Below, in pieces: positions 1 through 11,019 of a DNA stretch of 64,000 bases. This DNA comes from Serilophus lunatus (taxonomy: Eukaryota; Chordata; Aves; Passeriformes; Eurylaimidae), in NCBI GenBank assembly GCA_013399895.1, contig VXBA01003811.1, positions 113,482 through 177,481 on the forward strand, in the 5' to 3' direction. Made by a program: the position numbers and the translations under genes. A model generated the notes under the pieces. It was not told the origin of the DNA. It saw only the letters and a list, made by a program, of their open reading frames with translations, and ran no database searches. Each line of letters opens with the position of its first letter. The first letter of the stretch is position 1.

Positions 1-3000
1 GTAAAATCAGTAAATGAGCACTCCCCTAGCTCTTCTTTATTCTAGAACCATATTCTACATATATTAGCCATTCTCCCTGAAGGTCCGATGTCTTAGAAAG
101 GAAGCCAACCAAAATTTGGTTGTACACCACGATTTTAAGCAGTTGCTCTAAAGCTCTTGCTATCAGACTTTGCAGTGGCTGGGGCCCTTTTCAAAAAGGG
201 ACTTACACCAAAAAGCAACTTTACTCGTTACTCCAAACATGCTAAGCAGCTCAGAAGTCTTGGAGTGATTATAGTTATCATGTCATTTCAGCAATGCAAT
301 TTAATTGAGGGATGAAATTCAATATTGATGAAACTTGTGAGATAAATCCTATCTTATGTACTCCTGAGGCTGAAAAAGCAGGAAACCAGCTGGAATATGA
401 TTTTTTTCTTATATATTTTCAAGACTTCTTCTAATATGAAAGAATAATGCCTTCTTTGTAGAGTAGTTTTGATCCTGGCATTCCTGAGTTTACCTTCTTT
501 TTCTCTACTCCTTCCTACTTCCACATGTTTTTGTCTACCTGTATCCTAAAGGTACCTCATGGGAGCATATATTTGGTGTGAGTGGTGAGATGGTGCTCAA
601 CCCTCCTTTCACATGCCATGGCTTGAATTTTAATCCCAAAGGCAGTGGTAGGGACAGAAAGTTGACCAAGATCAGAAACCCTTACTCTGTCCTTGTCCTT
701 TCCATACTGCACAGAATTGGAGTTAATTCTTGGAATCCACCTGGGAGAGCTGTAAAGATTAGTTCCATCAAATGCTAAGACCAGAATGGAAAACAAAAAA
801 AGAGTTTAAAAACAGGAGTCAGGAGTAATGTGCTTCAGCCTTTTCCCTTTGTCCCACTGCCCAACTAAACCTCTCTCCTGGCTCTACACAGAAAGTGCTC
901 CCTGTGTCCAGCTGACCCTTCTGGGAGCTGACCTCCATCAAAAGACCTGGGTCCCAAAGTCCACCAAAATCAATAGAAACTTCCACCTGATTCCAAGGCT
1001 TTGGACTGAGCTTCAAAATAATACTCTGGCAATAAAAGTTTTGCTGTGGGATGTACATATGTATGTGTGTGTGTGTGGACAGTTATTGTGGCATTTTCAG
1101 CTCTTGGATCCATAAAGGTGTCACTGAAGTGTAAACTCTGGTTGCTGGTTTCCTTCCCTGGGACAATTTGCAAATGATGTGACAGAGGAAGGAAGAGCAG
1201 AATGAGTGGGGGAGTGAAGAGCTGACTGTAGCTATTGCAAGGGCTTGCAACATTAGGTGATAAAAAAGGGGAAGAAGGAGAGTTGTTGTACAATAGGATG
1301 CTGTGTTAAAGCGCAGCTTAAAAATCATAGAGCCATAGAATGGTTGGGGTTGGAAGGGACGTTAAAAATCATCTCATTTCACCCTCTGAGAGACACCTTC
1401 CACTATCCCAGGTTCCTCCAAGCCCCATCCAACCTGGCCTTGATCACTTCCAGGGATGGGGCAGCCACAACTTCCCTGGGAAATCCATTCCAGGGCCTCA
1501 CCACCCTTCCAGGGAAGAATGTCTTCCCAATATCCAACCTAAGCCCACCCTCTGTCAGTGTGAAGCTACTGTCCCTAGTCCTGTTACTCCATGCCAACCA
1601 CATTTGTTGCTAAGGAGAATCTGAGAAAGATGGAAGCCGTGTGCAAAATAGGAATGTAAACAAATTTATCAATGATTTTTCCTTCTCCTAAACTTTTCCA
1701 GTTGTGACACTTTGCGACACAGAATGAAACTTGTCAGCTAAGCCTTGCCAGGGTCAAGGCCAAGCCTTTCTCACCCTGAATAAGAGAGAGGGGGTTTTTG
1801 GCAGTAAACTGTTGTTCACTACAGGGAAGCTGGAAAACTGATGCCAATCCTGGTTAAGTGCTCAGAGTGGTGATTTAACAATTTCAGAGCATTTTTAAGA
1901 CCATGACTTCATGGCATGAGATGCATGAAAGATGGGAAGGTGGGTGGGGAGTTGGGAGGAGGACCAGCAATCCTAGAAGCAAAAACCTGTGTTTCAGCCT
2001 CCCTTTTAAGTATTCCAGACAAATGTCATAGCAGATGCTTTTTGGTTTCTAATGGAGATATTGGAGTTAAATTCTTGGGGACGGGAGTCAAATTCCTCCG
2101 GTTTCAGCAGCTCTGTGTTTAAGTAGTTGAAAGCAAAACCTGGCCCATCCTTTTGAGGGAGAAAGCTATTCACTCAGAGGATTCACTGGAAAGGGACAGG
2201 AGTGCCAAAATGCAGCTCAGTGCTTCAAGGAAAAAGAATGGAAAATAACCACAGAACGCAGGGAAATGGGGACAGATGGAAAGGGAAGGTTTGTGGTTCT
2301 GCCTCCTCCTTACTGAGGTGCCAGGAGCTGTGGGAAACCAACAGTTAATGTTACTGCTTGGTCTCTGCACATTTTGGGAAAAGCTTCGAGGCAGTTTGAA
2401 CTTTATTAACATGCCCTGAGGAGAGAACATGCTCTCTGGATGCACTTCTGAAGGAGGTGGTTTTGAAGGAAACTCCAGACAACAAACAATTCATTTCTAA
2501 TTTGTTCCTTTCTCGGGGTTGGGTTTGTTTGGTTTGGTTTCTTATTTCTTAAGTTGCTGAAACCTGAGAGGTGACTGAACCCAGCACAAGAGCAGTTGAA
2601 GCAGCAGCAAATGGTTTGGTTTGCTTTTTTTTTTTTCTTCTCTCCTTTTCTGTAGCAACCTGTAGCTAAATTCCCTCATGATTTCTCTCCTGGAGAAATA
2701 AAAAGCTAAAAAGCTCCTTGTTTTAAAGCCTCACAGAAACAACTTTGAGACACATCCTCTCCTTAACCCTTCCCGTGCTTGGCTGCGTGACTCTGCATGT
2801 CAGAAGCTACACACTTAAAAAAAAAAAAAGGAAGCTTTGGGACACTTTGCTCCTGGATTCAGAGCTCCAAGCACCGCACGGACAAGAGACAAAGGCAAAC
2901 CAGCAGGATTTAGGAGCAGAGCCGGGCAACCTCTACCAACCCTTGGCTGCGGATCGCCAGGGCTCATCCATCGGGACCAACCTTTTGGCTCCTCAAAGCA

Positions 3001-3134
3001 GGGCAAGGGCTGAGCTGAGTGTACGGCAGGTGGTAGGGAGATGGGGAAAGGGAAGAGGCAGCCCCTCCAGGGAGGGCAGGAGGTGTCAGAGGATGCTGCT
3101 GGAGCCGCGGGGGTCTGTGCGGGGGGATCCTTAC
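1..3134 (-). other. FADS2 intron 1 (partial)
   Basis: This non-coding stretch is the start of FADS2 intron 1. It contains a CR1 fragment near 1326-1604, a short GT dinucleotide run at 1064-1077 and poly-A/T runs (for example 2627-2636 and 2818-2829). No desaturase exon was recognised on the minus strand and no other gene is supported. Confidence 0.8.
1326..1604 (-). mobile_element. CR1 LINE fragment
   Basis: An antisense CR1 3' end starts with CATAGAATGGTTGGGG and GGAAGGGAC, then runs through the usual CACCTTCCACTA, CCATCCAACCTGGCCTTGA and AATATCCAACCTAA landmarks. It lies in FADS2 intron 1, on the same strand as FADS2. Confidence 0.92.
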
Positions 3135-3341
3135 CGTGGCATCCTCGCCGGCGCTGTGGTTGATGACTCGCTGACCCCCCGGGTGTCTCTTTACCCACTT
3201 GGTGACATTATAAACCTTTCGCTCTATCACCAGCCAACTGTCCGTCCTCAGGTTGTGCTTCTGGATCTCCTCCCAGGTGTAGAAGCGGATCTGCGCCGCC
3301 GGCTCTCCCGAGTCCCCCCCTTGCTCACCCCCTTTCCCCAT
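3135..3341 (-). CDS. FADS2: FADS2 first coding exon (delta-6 fatty acid desaturase, partial gene)
   Basis: This is coding exon 1 of acyl-CoA 6-desaturase, an ER-membrane front-end desaturase that takes electrons through its own cytochrome b5 domain and introduces the delta-6 double bond into 18-carbon polyunsaturated acyl-CoAs. The 69 codons begin MGKGGEQGG, the usual FADS2 N-terminus, and continue through [15 protein letters not shown] and the haem-binding HPGG (residues 53-56) to GEDAT. The exon ends in phase 0 at a canonical donor (GTAAGG, read as CCTTAC at 3129-3134 on the plus strand). Exon 2 (normally beginning DAF) was not found in 1-3134, so intron 1 is longer than 3.1 kb and the remaining exons lie outside the window. 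FADS2-type residues (KHNLRTD, GEDAT) separate it from the three plus-strand genes (GQDAT). It is divergent to FADS1, as in mammals. Confidence 0.94.
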
Positions 3342-3896
3342 GGAGCCGCTCGGTTCTTTGTCTTCTTGCCCAAAGGGGGAAGTTGGGGTGGGGGGAACTG
3401 CCCCTGCGCTTCTTAGGGGTGTGCCGGAGGGGAAGAGCTTCCCTTGCGGGACTGGACTCAGCTGATCCCCTGCTCTCTCCCTTCGCCTTCGCTCATGTCC
3501 TCCCTTCTCTTTGTCTCGCGCTTCCCAGCCCTTGGAATCTCTCCGCCTGCTCGGAAGTGCCCCCTAGGCTGGCTGTCCCCGCACTTTCTCCTCGCACACA
3601 GCCCTGCGCGAAGCTCGGCCCCTTCCAACCCCCCCGCGCCCCCCTCTCGGCCATCATCCTCCTCCCCTTCCAGCATCCTCCCTTTCCACCCCCCCGCCCG
3701 GCATCTCCCCCTTTCCCGGGCATCCTCCCCGCCTCCCTCCCGCATCCCCCCGCCCGGTGCGGCCGGGGTTCCCGGCGGGATCAGCCGAGCCCCAGCGCCA
3801 ATCCCGGCCGGCCCGCTGCCCTCCCGATCCCAACCATTGGCCCGCACCGATCTTTCGAAGCGCGGGGCGGCTGCGGGCCGGGAGGGCGGCAGGCCC

Positions 3897-3932
3897 TCGC
3901 CGCCGCCGCCTCCTCCTCCTCCTCCTCCTCCT
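3897..3932. repeat. GCC then CCT trinucleotide microsatellite
   Basis: A short GCC run passes directly into about eight CCT units upstream of FADS2 exon 1. It lies in the GC-rich promoter and next to the long pyrimidine tract. Confidence 0.85.
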
Positions 3933-3984
3933 ACCTCTCCCTCTGAGCTTCGTGTCCTCGAGATTTTTGGCTCCTGCTTTAAAG

Positions 3985-4190
3985 AGCTGACCCCTTGTTT
4001 TCTCCCCTCTTTCCCCCCCTCTTCCCCCTGCCTCCCTTTTTATCTTTTTTTACCCTTTTTTCCCTTTCATCCTTTTTTTTACTTGCACCTTTTCCTCCTT
4101 TTCATCCTTTTGGTATTCCCCCTTTTCCCTTTGTCTCTCTTCTTCCCCCTCCACCCTCCCCAAGACTTCTCACTTCACTTCTTACTGTCT
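3985..4190. repeat. Long homopyrimidine/homopurine tract
   Basis: About 200 bp are almost entirely C and T on the plus strand (G and A runs on the FADS2 sense strand), with many runs of 4-8 C or T. The tract lies about 650-850 bp upstream of the FADS2 start codon. Such tracts can form triplex DNA or, on the G-rich strand, quadruplexes. The long translation across 3444-4193 is a by-product of this composition. Confidence 0.85.
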
Positions 4191-4649
4191 TAAAAAGGAG
4201 ATGTTGCAATTCTTCCTGAAACTGTCAAAAATAGAGCAAAACAATGTTACTCTGCCACTGAGGCTGCCAGACTTCACAGCTTCCTTGTGTCACAGGGAGA
4301 GCTGGCTGATCTCAGCCAGAGTTTCCCTACCTAAGGCCATGATTTTATTAACAGGTGGGACAATGCCATCTTTTCCTTGCCGTAGGGCACTTTATTATAT
4401 CCAACCCCTGTCATTAGGGAGGTGTGGTGGTGCAAGGGCACAAACAACTCAGAGAGCTTTCCCTGCCTTGTTCACGTCTGGAGATACTTGTGGCCATTTT
4501 TCAGGGCCTGGCAGGGGTGGCCTCCAGTTTCCCTGGAGATAAGGATCGTTTCTTGTAATTATTTTGCATTAATGAGTGGAAGGCTTATTAATCCTTTCTC
4601 TAGTGGCTCTGTCTGAGTCAGAGCAGCAAAAGGAATCCGTACGGTTAAC

Positions 4650-4935
4650 CACAGAATCCCAGAAGGGCTTGGGTGGAAAGGGACCTCAAAAATTACCCTG
4701 TTCTACCCCCTTCCCATGAGCAAGGACACCTTCCACTAGCCCAGGTTGCTCCAAACCCTGTCCAACCTGGCCCTGAACATTCCCAGGGATGAGGCAGCCA
4801 CAGCTTCTCTGGGCAACCTGCACCAATGCTTCCCTCACAGGGAAGGATTTCTCCCTAATATCCAATCTAAACCTCTCCTGTTTAGTTTAAACCATTCCCC
4901 TTGTCCTATCAAATGTTTTAATTCCCTTCAAATAT
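4650..4935 (-). mobile_element. CR1 LINE fragment
   Basis: An antisense CR1 3' end of nearly 290 bp runs from ACAGAATCCCAGAAGGG to CCATTCCCCTTGTCCTATC. Confidence 0.9.
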
Positions 4936-5604
4936 TTTAATTCACAGCAGAATTTCCCTCTTAGGCAATTCCTTCGATGCTGAGGGATAGCACAGGATGA
5001 GAGATCACCTCTGCCAGTGGAAGCACAAGGTGCCTCCAGTCCTGGTGCTGTTGCCCAGCCCCAGCCATGGTTTAGAGCAGGCACAGGCAAAGAATACTCT
5101 GTGTTTTCCCCTGCTGCCATTGGCCTGAGGGAGCTGACACTGGTGAATATCTAAAAATTGTTCTTCTCCATTTCTCCACCCGTGCTCCCTGCTCAGACAA
5201 CAGGAACAGAGATCAAAGTGAGAGAATCTAAATGTGCACCCCTTCTACACCAGTGAGAACCACTGTGGCTGCCTTTGTGCCAAGCCATGCTGCAGCTTTC
5301 CTCTGTTTCTGCTTGGTGTTAATGCTACAGGAGGATTTCAGCCCATTAAAGAGTCTTTTCCTGCGGTGTGGGGTGAGGAAAGTCAGAAATGAGAGGAATG
5401 TTTTCCTAAGACGTGCTAGTTTTATTTAGTTTGGTTCAAAATAGCCCTCTGACAAGGATCATGCTAAATTACAGCAGGGCTGTGCTGAGAGGGGACTGTG
5501 GCTGTGCTCTGAGCCAGGAGGTTGTGCTTTAGCCCTCAGAGGCCCTTTACCCAAAAAAAAAAATATTACTTTATAATTCCATGTAGAAGGAGATTGCAAA
5601 GCTG

Positions 5605-5920
5605 AAGCTTGGAGACGTCTAAGAGGATGGAGAGGCTCAGTGAGCAACACAGAGAAAGGAATGGCTTTCAACTGACTGAGAGTGGGTTTAGATGGGATAT
5701 TGGGGAGAAATTCTTCCCTGGGAGGGTGGTGAGGCCCTGGCACAGGTTGCCCAGAGAAGCTGTGGCTGCCCCATCCCTGGAAATGTTTAAGGCTGGATGG
5801 GGCTTGGAGCAACCTGGGATAGTGGAAGGTGTTTTTTCCCTGTGGCAGGGTGGTGGAAAGAGATGAGCTTTAAGGTCCCTTCCAACACAAAGCACTCTGT
5901 GATTCTGTGTTGATTCTATG
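5605..5920 (+). mobile_element. CR1 LINE fragment
   Basis: A sense CR1 3' end contains GGGAGAAATTCTTCCCTG, GGCTGGATGGGGCTTGGAGC and GGTCCCTTCCAAC, and ends in CTGTGATTCTGTG and ATTCTATG units. It is one of the better preserved copies. Confidence 0.92.
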
Positions 5921-6826
5921 GAATGAGCTGATAAGGAGGTTGGTACATTTTGGAATCTACTCTTTTTTACCTGTAGATGGACACAGAAGCAAAGTGAGCA
6001 CCCAGAACTCCTCACCTGGGTATTTCCCACAGATAATTATAGAAGAACTTAATGACAAGTCACTGAAAGATGCCTCTGAAGAAATCCCTGTCACTCTCAC
6101 CCTGCAGCAGCACAGCCAGTCAGGCTTCATGCAGCACTTGTTCTGAGTTTTCTTTGGCTCCTGGGGCACAAAGCAGCCCCAGCAATGAGAGAAGAACAGA
6201 CTCTGCTCTATGGCCAAGTAGGTGAAAGGCTGCAGTGGCTGCACGGTGTAGCTTTAGCAGCACAAAGAGCTTGTATTAGGGACATAAAAGCTCTGAGTTT
6301 AACCAAATAGTCACGAGATGGGGGCAAAAAAAGGTGAGAAACATGAAAGGAAAGAATGTGTGGAAGAGGGGATGTAGAGGAGTGTGAAGTGGAGGGAGAA
6401 TTCCTTTTTGCAGGAAGCACACGCAGGGGTATGTCCGTCCCTCAGGGTGATGTAGAAATACAGAAACTAATGAGTTAGTGATGGATATCTTGCTGGAATT
6501 AGTCTGGAATGGGAAAAAGTGAGGGAAAGTGGTAGTTCAGGGATCTTTATGCTGCGTCATGCATTGGTTTAATGTAAAATGCTTTTCCCCAAGGAAAGCA
6601 TTCTAAAAATGTAGTAAAAATGACATTTTCTGTGTCTGCTGTCTCACCCCTTGACTGAATTTTGTGTAGAAGGAAGTAAGACCAGACAAGTTTCCTTCAA
6701 TTTGATTTTTAGTAAGGACTGGCGTCTCCATTAATACCTAGAGGTTGATTTTCACGTGAGCACCAGACTGGCACCAGCACATGGAAATGCCTTGTAGTTG
6801 TGCTCTAGTCCTCACGGAGGCAAAGA

Positions 6827-6905
6827 AAATCCTCCTTTTTCCCCAGTTTAAAAAAAATCCTCCTTTTCCCCCAGTTTAAAAAAGTCCTCCTTTTTCCCCA
6901 GTTTA
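6827..6905. repeat. Three-copy tandem repeat, period about 28 bp
   Basis: Three adjacent units share an A-run, then TCCTCCTTTT, then CCCCAGTTTA, with one- or two-base length differences in the A and C runs. It has no coding role and lies in the FADS2-FADS1 intergenic region. Confidence 0.9.
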
Positions 6906-9900
6906 AGAGATCCACCACTTGGTAAGGCTGGATGATTTCCTGGCATGTGATGGGAAAAGGAGGCAGCAGGAGAGAGCAGTGCATGGGAAAGACATGGATC
7001 ACATATGGGAAGGGGAAAAAGGGGATGGGCTAAGGCAGAAAGTGGGAATTGAGGATATTGGGAGAAAAACAGAGTGAAAATCAGATTTAGCTGCATCTTC
7101 AGACTTTTAAATACCTTTAGTTACTCTGCCAAGGGAAAATACACATAAGGAGAGATGGGTTTTCCCTCCCTTTCACTAGAAGGAAAGGCTGAGGAGCTCT
7201 GAACGGGGTGAATAATGAATTCAAACATAGTGGGAAACAGCTAAATGACACCCTGAGTGGGCTGGGGAATGGGAGACTGCAAGATGGAGCCTGAGGTGAG
7301 GGAACCAGTGGTTAGACAGGGATGCTGTTGCAGTCAACATATTTGAAATAAAAGACAAAATCCTATCAAAGCTGTGTTGATGTTTTACAGTATGACATGT
7401 TCCATGATCTCGAGTTGATGACCCTTTTTCCAGTCATGGGAGAGTGGCTGAGAGCTGAGTAACTCTGCAAGGGAAACAACCAACAAAGAAACAGAAATCC
7501 CCATTGTGCCCTGGCTGGCAGGGATTCCACATTGTGCAGTGGATCTTGGACTGGCTGGGGGATTATCAGGGTCAGGGCACAAACTGCTCTGCCTGCCAAG
7601 GAAGCAAAGGACAGAATGACACTGGTTGAGTACAAAAAGAAAAGACACTGCAAGGCCCCATCAGGACAGGAATAAGGAGAGAAATGCTCTGTTCTGGCGC
7701 TGCCTTGTCAGTAGAATCTCACTTGTAATAATTTCTAATTAAAACTCCATCTTACTGGTGTTGTCCTGTTACCACCAGATTCTTTCCTTTTCTCCTTACT
7801 CAGATTTTGCTTTCAAATGTGTAAAACTCTAAACAATTGCTTCCTCACTCCCTCAGTTACTAAGCTGAATTTACTTCTTGTGAAGGACAAAAAATAAGCT
7901 TATTTTTATCTCATCCCTTACATATTACCGATTGCTTTTTCTGGCAAGATGTAAACTCCTCCCAAATCCCAACCTTCTTCTTCCTGTAGTCCACACTGTA
8001 ATATATTCATTCTTTCTTTCTGTCCTGTTTATTTTTTTGCATCTAAGTTGTAACAATTAGTTCTTAGGGCAGAGCACTGAGCAAATGCTCCATGAAGTCA
8101 ATACGGGCTGAAGATACACTGTTTATATGGAAAATCAAGAATTTTTTGTTGGTATAAAGTGTTAGCAATCCAAACAAAGAGTTCTAATTACAACACTAAC
8201 ACATGTAGACCAAATTATTCAACTATTACAGCTCCTTCCCAAAAATACAAGAAGAATAGAAGAAGTATTTCTAGTTTCTCCACCTTCTTCTGGTGTTACA
8301 CTAATCCTTCCAGAGCACATGTGGTTCCTAAGCCTGATGACAGTGAGCTGTCAAGAGCTTCAAGCTCTTCCCTGGTAGTAGTAAAGTGATAAAATTAGTG
8401 GTTTCTCCCTGCATTTGCTTCATCAGCATGGCTGTTTTAATTGCACTGATGACAGCAACTTGTAAATCACACCACCACAATTCCCATGTGCCTGGCATCT
8501 TCAGCTTTTCTTAGCCTCAGCCAAAGCCAAGAACTGATTCTTCCTTTAGAATTTGCTCTTTTAAACAGTATTTGCTAGTTTTCCTTTACATTTCTCCTCT
8601 GATTTCACACCTCACCACCCATTATTCTAACTCATTTTCCTTGATGGTAAAAGAAAGGCTGCCATCCTTTCTCTTCTTTCCCTGGTCACCAGATGCCCAA
8701 ATATTTAGTGGTCCCTCATCACCCAGGTCACTTGGGTGTTTTAAAGTATCAAATCACGATAATGACATGAGGAATTGTAATGTTTTCTCTCCAACTTCTG
8801 GCAATCCTCATTAATCTAAGATGCTAAGAATGACTTGCAGCTGGATCAGAAGCCTGAATCAAGGTACATCTCTTATCTCCTGCTGGATTTTGGGTGATCC
8901 CTGACAGCCTGGGAAGCTGGGTCACAGCTAGATCATCACAGTAGATATGGAAATGGGACTAGGGGAAGTAAAACAAGGAGTCAGGACACTGAAGGTCTCG
9001 TTTGGCCAAGTTAATTGTCTTCCAGCAGAGACTGACTGTTGATGCCAAGAGTCCCAGCTGGATGCAGGATACTGGTCAGTGTGTAACAGCAGCTGGTTTT
9101 CCCTTGCTGTCTTTTATCACAAAGATCCCATTTTTGTCTCTGAGACACCCATTGAGATCCTGAGTGTGGCAAGTGCAGGATAAACAACCACTGCTGGCAA
9201 CTGGCAGCTCAGAGCAGGACACAAAACCCTTCACTGCTTCGGGCTGGATGATTTCAGTAGCCCTCATGTTTTACCTTGGGCTGGATCATCTACTGAGGGG
9301 GAAAACAACCACAGCCAGAGATTTTATGTCACAAGAAGCTTTGGAAAGAATTCCAAGGATTTTTGTATAAATTGTCTGGAAAAATGTGTTAATATCCCTT
9401 CTAGCTGAAATCAGAGGAGGCATATGAAGGAAACAAGAGTGCAGTTTATCAAGCCCAGTGGTGCTTTCTGGCCCTTAAAACAAGTCTCCAAAGGTTTAAC
9501 TTGTATAGGAAGGTAGAATTTATTTTCTTTTATAGGAAAAAAAACCCTGACCTATGTATGTCCCCCCTCATATTTATGAGGAAAACTCATAGACATCAAC
9601 TAAATTTAAGACAGCTATTATTTTGTGCAACAGTTAAACAGGGAAAAAATATGCATTTTAAATAATTGCTGCACTATTCTGAATATATTGGTTAAATTTA
9701 AAAAGAGCCTGAACATTTATTAATGTCTTTTCTGGTTATGTTTGTGAGATGGTCAGCAGTCAAAATACAAAGTAATTTTTGCTGAGACTGGGAGGGAACC
9801 TTTTCTTTCATGGATGACAGTGGAAATATGTAGAAGCAGGGGTGCCTCACTCACTGCTTCAGCTGAAGGGAGGGGAATCAAAGATGTTTGATCCAGTGTT

Positions 9901-10559
9901 TTGCAGGGATAGAATTCCAAGACGTGATGTAGCCATCAGGTGATGCTCAGAACACGAAGGGATGCAGCTTGGTGGTTCTTTGTTTCTATGGTTACATTCA
10001 ACTGGAATTGCTGTAACTAGGTCAGATCAGAAGGTGTGAATGAAAACAAAGAAATATGGAATTAATAATGAGAGTTCAGGGAGAAGACTGGGGCTGCTAT
10101 GGAAATGGGGGAGGGAAAGGGATTTAGGAAGAGGCATTTTAATGTATGCTTGTAATTCATGTGGATGAAGTCTCGCACAGATGGATTTGTTTGTTTTAGC
10201 ATCATTCATCTTCTAGCATTATTCAATAGTGTGTTGTAAGAAGGATCATCTGCAGGGTTATTACGTGATATATACCTGTGGCAACACCTTTCCTCCATCT
10301 GGCTGCAAATCCAGGCAGGAGCAGCCAAATGGAGCCATAGGAACAGAAGGGGCTGCGGCAGCTCCAAGGGAGAGGCAGGACGGATGAAAGGAAGGGAGGG
10401 AATTACTGCAAAGGGGAAACAAAACCAAGGGCAGGGAAGATGAGGCATCTTCAGCCCAGAAATAAGGAGAAACAGGTTGTAAAAGTGGCTTGAAAGAAGC
10501 AACATGAACGTGGGGAAGAGGAGCTCCCTGGAAGGAAGGAGGCTGTAACCAGATGGGAG

Positions 10560-10745
10560 TTGTTCTCTTCTCATAGATAGGACAAGAGGAAACAGCCTCA
10601 CGTTGTGCCAGGGGAAGTTTAGGTTGGATATTAGGGAAAATGACTTCCCGAAGAGGTTGCCAAGCCCTGGATCAAACTGCCCAGGGCAGTGGTGAAGTCA
10701 CTTGGAGGGGTGACCTGGAGGGATTTAAAAGCCACTTGGGGACAT
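10560..10745 (+). mobile_element. CR1 LINE fragment (left of a tandem pair)
   Basis: A sense CR1 internal piece (AGGTTGGATATTAGGGAAAA, then GGTTGCCAAGCCCTGG) lacks the 3' terminus and is followed at once by another CR1 piece. Confidence 0.8.
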
Positions 10746-10749
10746 CTTT

Positions 10750-10999
10750 TCAGTAGAGCCCAGCGACAGGATGAGAAGCAACGACCATAAACTAAAACAA
10801 AGGAAGTTTCACCTCAACACGAGAAATAACTTTGCATGGAGGGTGGCAGAGCACTGGAACGGGCTGCCCGGGGAGATTGTGGAGTTCCACTGCCCGAAGG
10901 GAGTTATCTGGACCCGTTCCTGTGTCACCTGCCACAGGTGACCCTGGGTTGGGTTTGGGTGGTCTCCCTTCCAACCCTCACCATTCTGTGATTCTGTGA
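10750..10999 (+). mobile_element. CR1 LINE fragment abutting FADS1 promoter
   Basis: A sense CR1 3' end (GAAGTTTCACCTCAACACGA through CTCCCTTCCAACCCTCACC) ends in ATTCTGTG units at 10999, just before the FADS1 copy A CpG island. Confidence 0.88.
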
Positions 11000-11019
11000 C
11001 ACGGGTCAGCAGCGGTGGC

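Larger units (their letters stand above)
3000..3960 (-). promoter_or_regulatory. FADS2 CpG/GC-rich promoter region
   Basis: GC-rich sequence surrounds and precedes FADS2 exon 1. Upstream of the start codon, on the minus strand, there is a CCAAT box in sense orientation (ATTGG on plus, 3836-3840) and a second CCAAT in the opposite orientation at 3798-3802, about 460-500 bp from the ATG. GCC and CCT triplet runs lie at 3897-3932. NF-Y sites are known in mammalian FADS promoters together with SREBP sites; a convincing sterol element was not identified. The transcription start was not determined. Confidence 0.5.

Noticed and set aside
1..3134. Search for FADS2 exon 2 on the minus strand
   Set aside because: No sequence encoding DAF...AFH or LLIGELAP was seen, so the rest of FADS2 is placed outside the window.
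2745..3416. 223-codon plus-strand open frame
   Set aside because: It overlaps FADS2 exon 1 on the opposite strand and reads the antisense of the b5 domain.
3444..4193. 249-codon plus-strand open frame rich in Pro, Ser, Phe and Leu
   Set aside because: It is produced by the pyrimidine tract, which has almost no stop codons on this strand.
5368..5377. GTGGGGTGAG, a 9/10 match to a sterol regulatory element
   Set aside because: One such match is expected by chance about every 15-20 kb when both strands are counted; it is about 2 kb from FADS2 and 6 kb from FADS1 with no paired NF-Y or Sp1 site.
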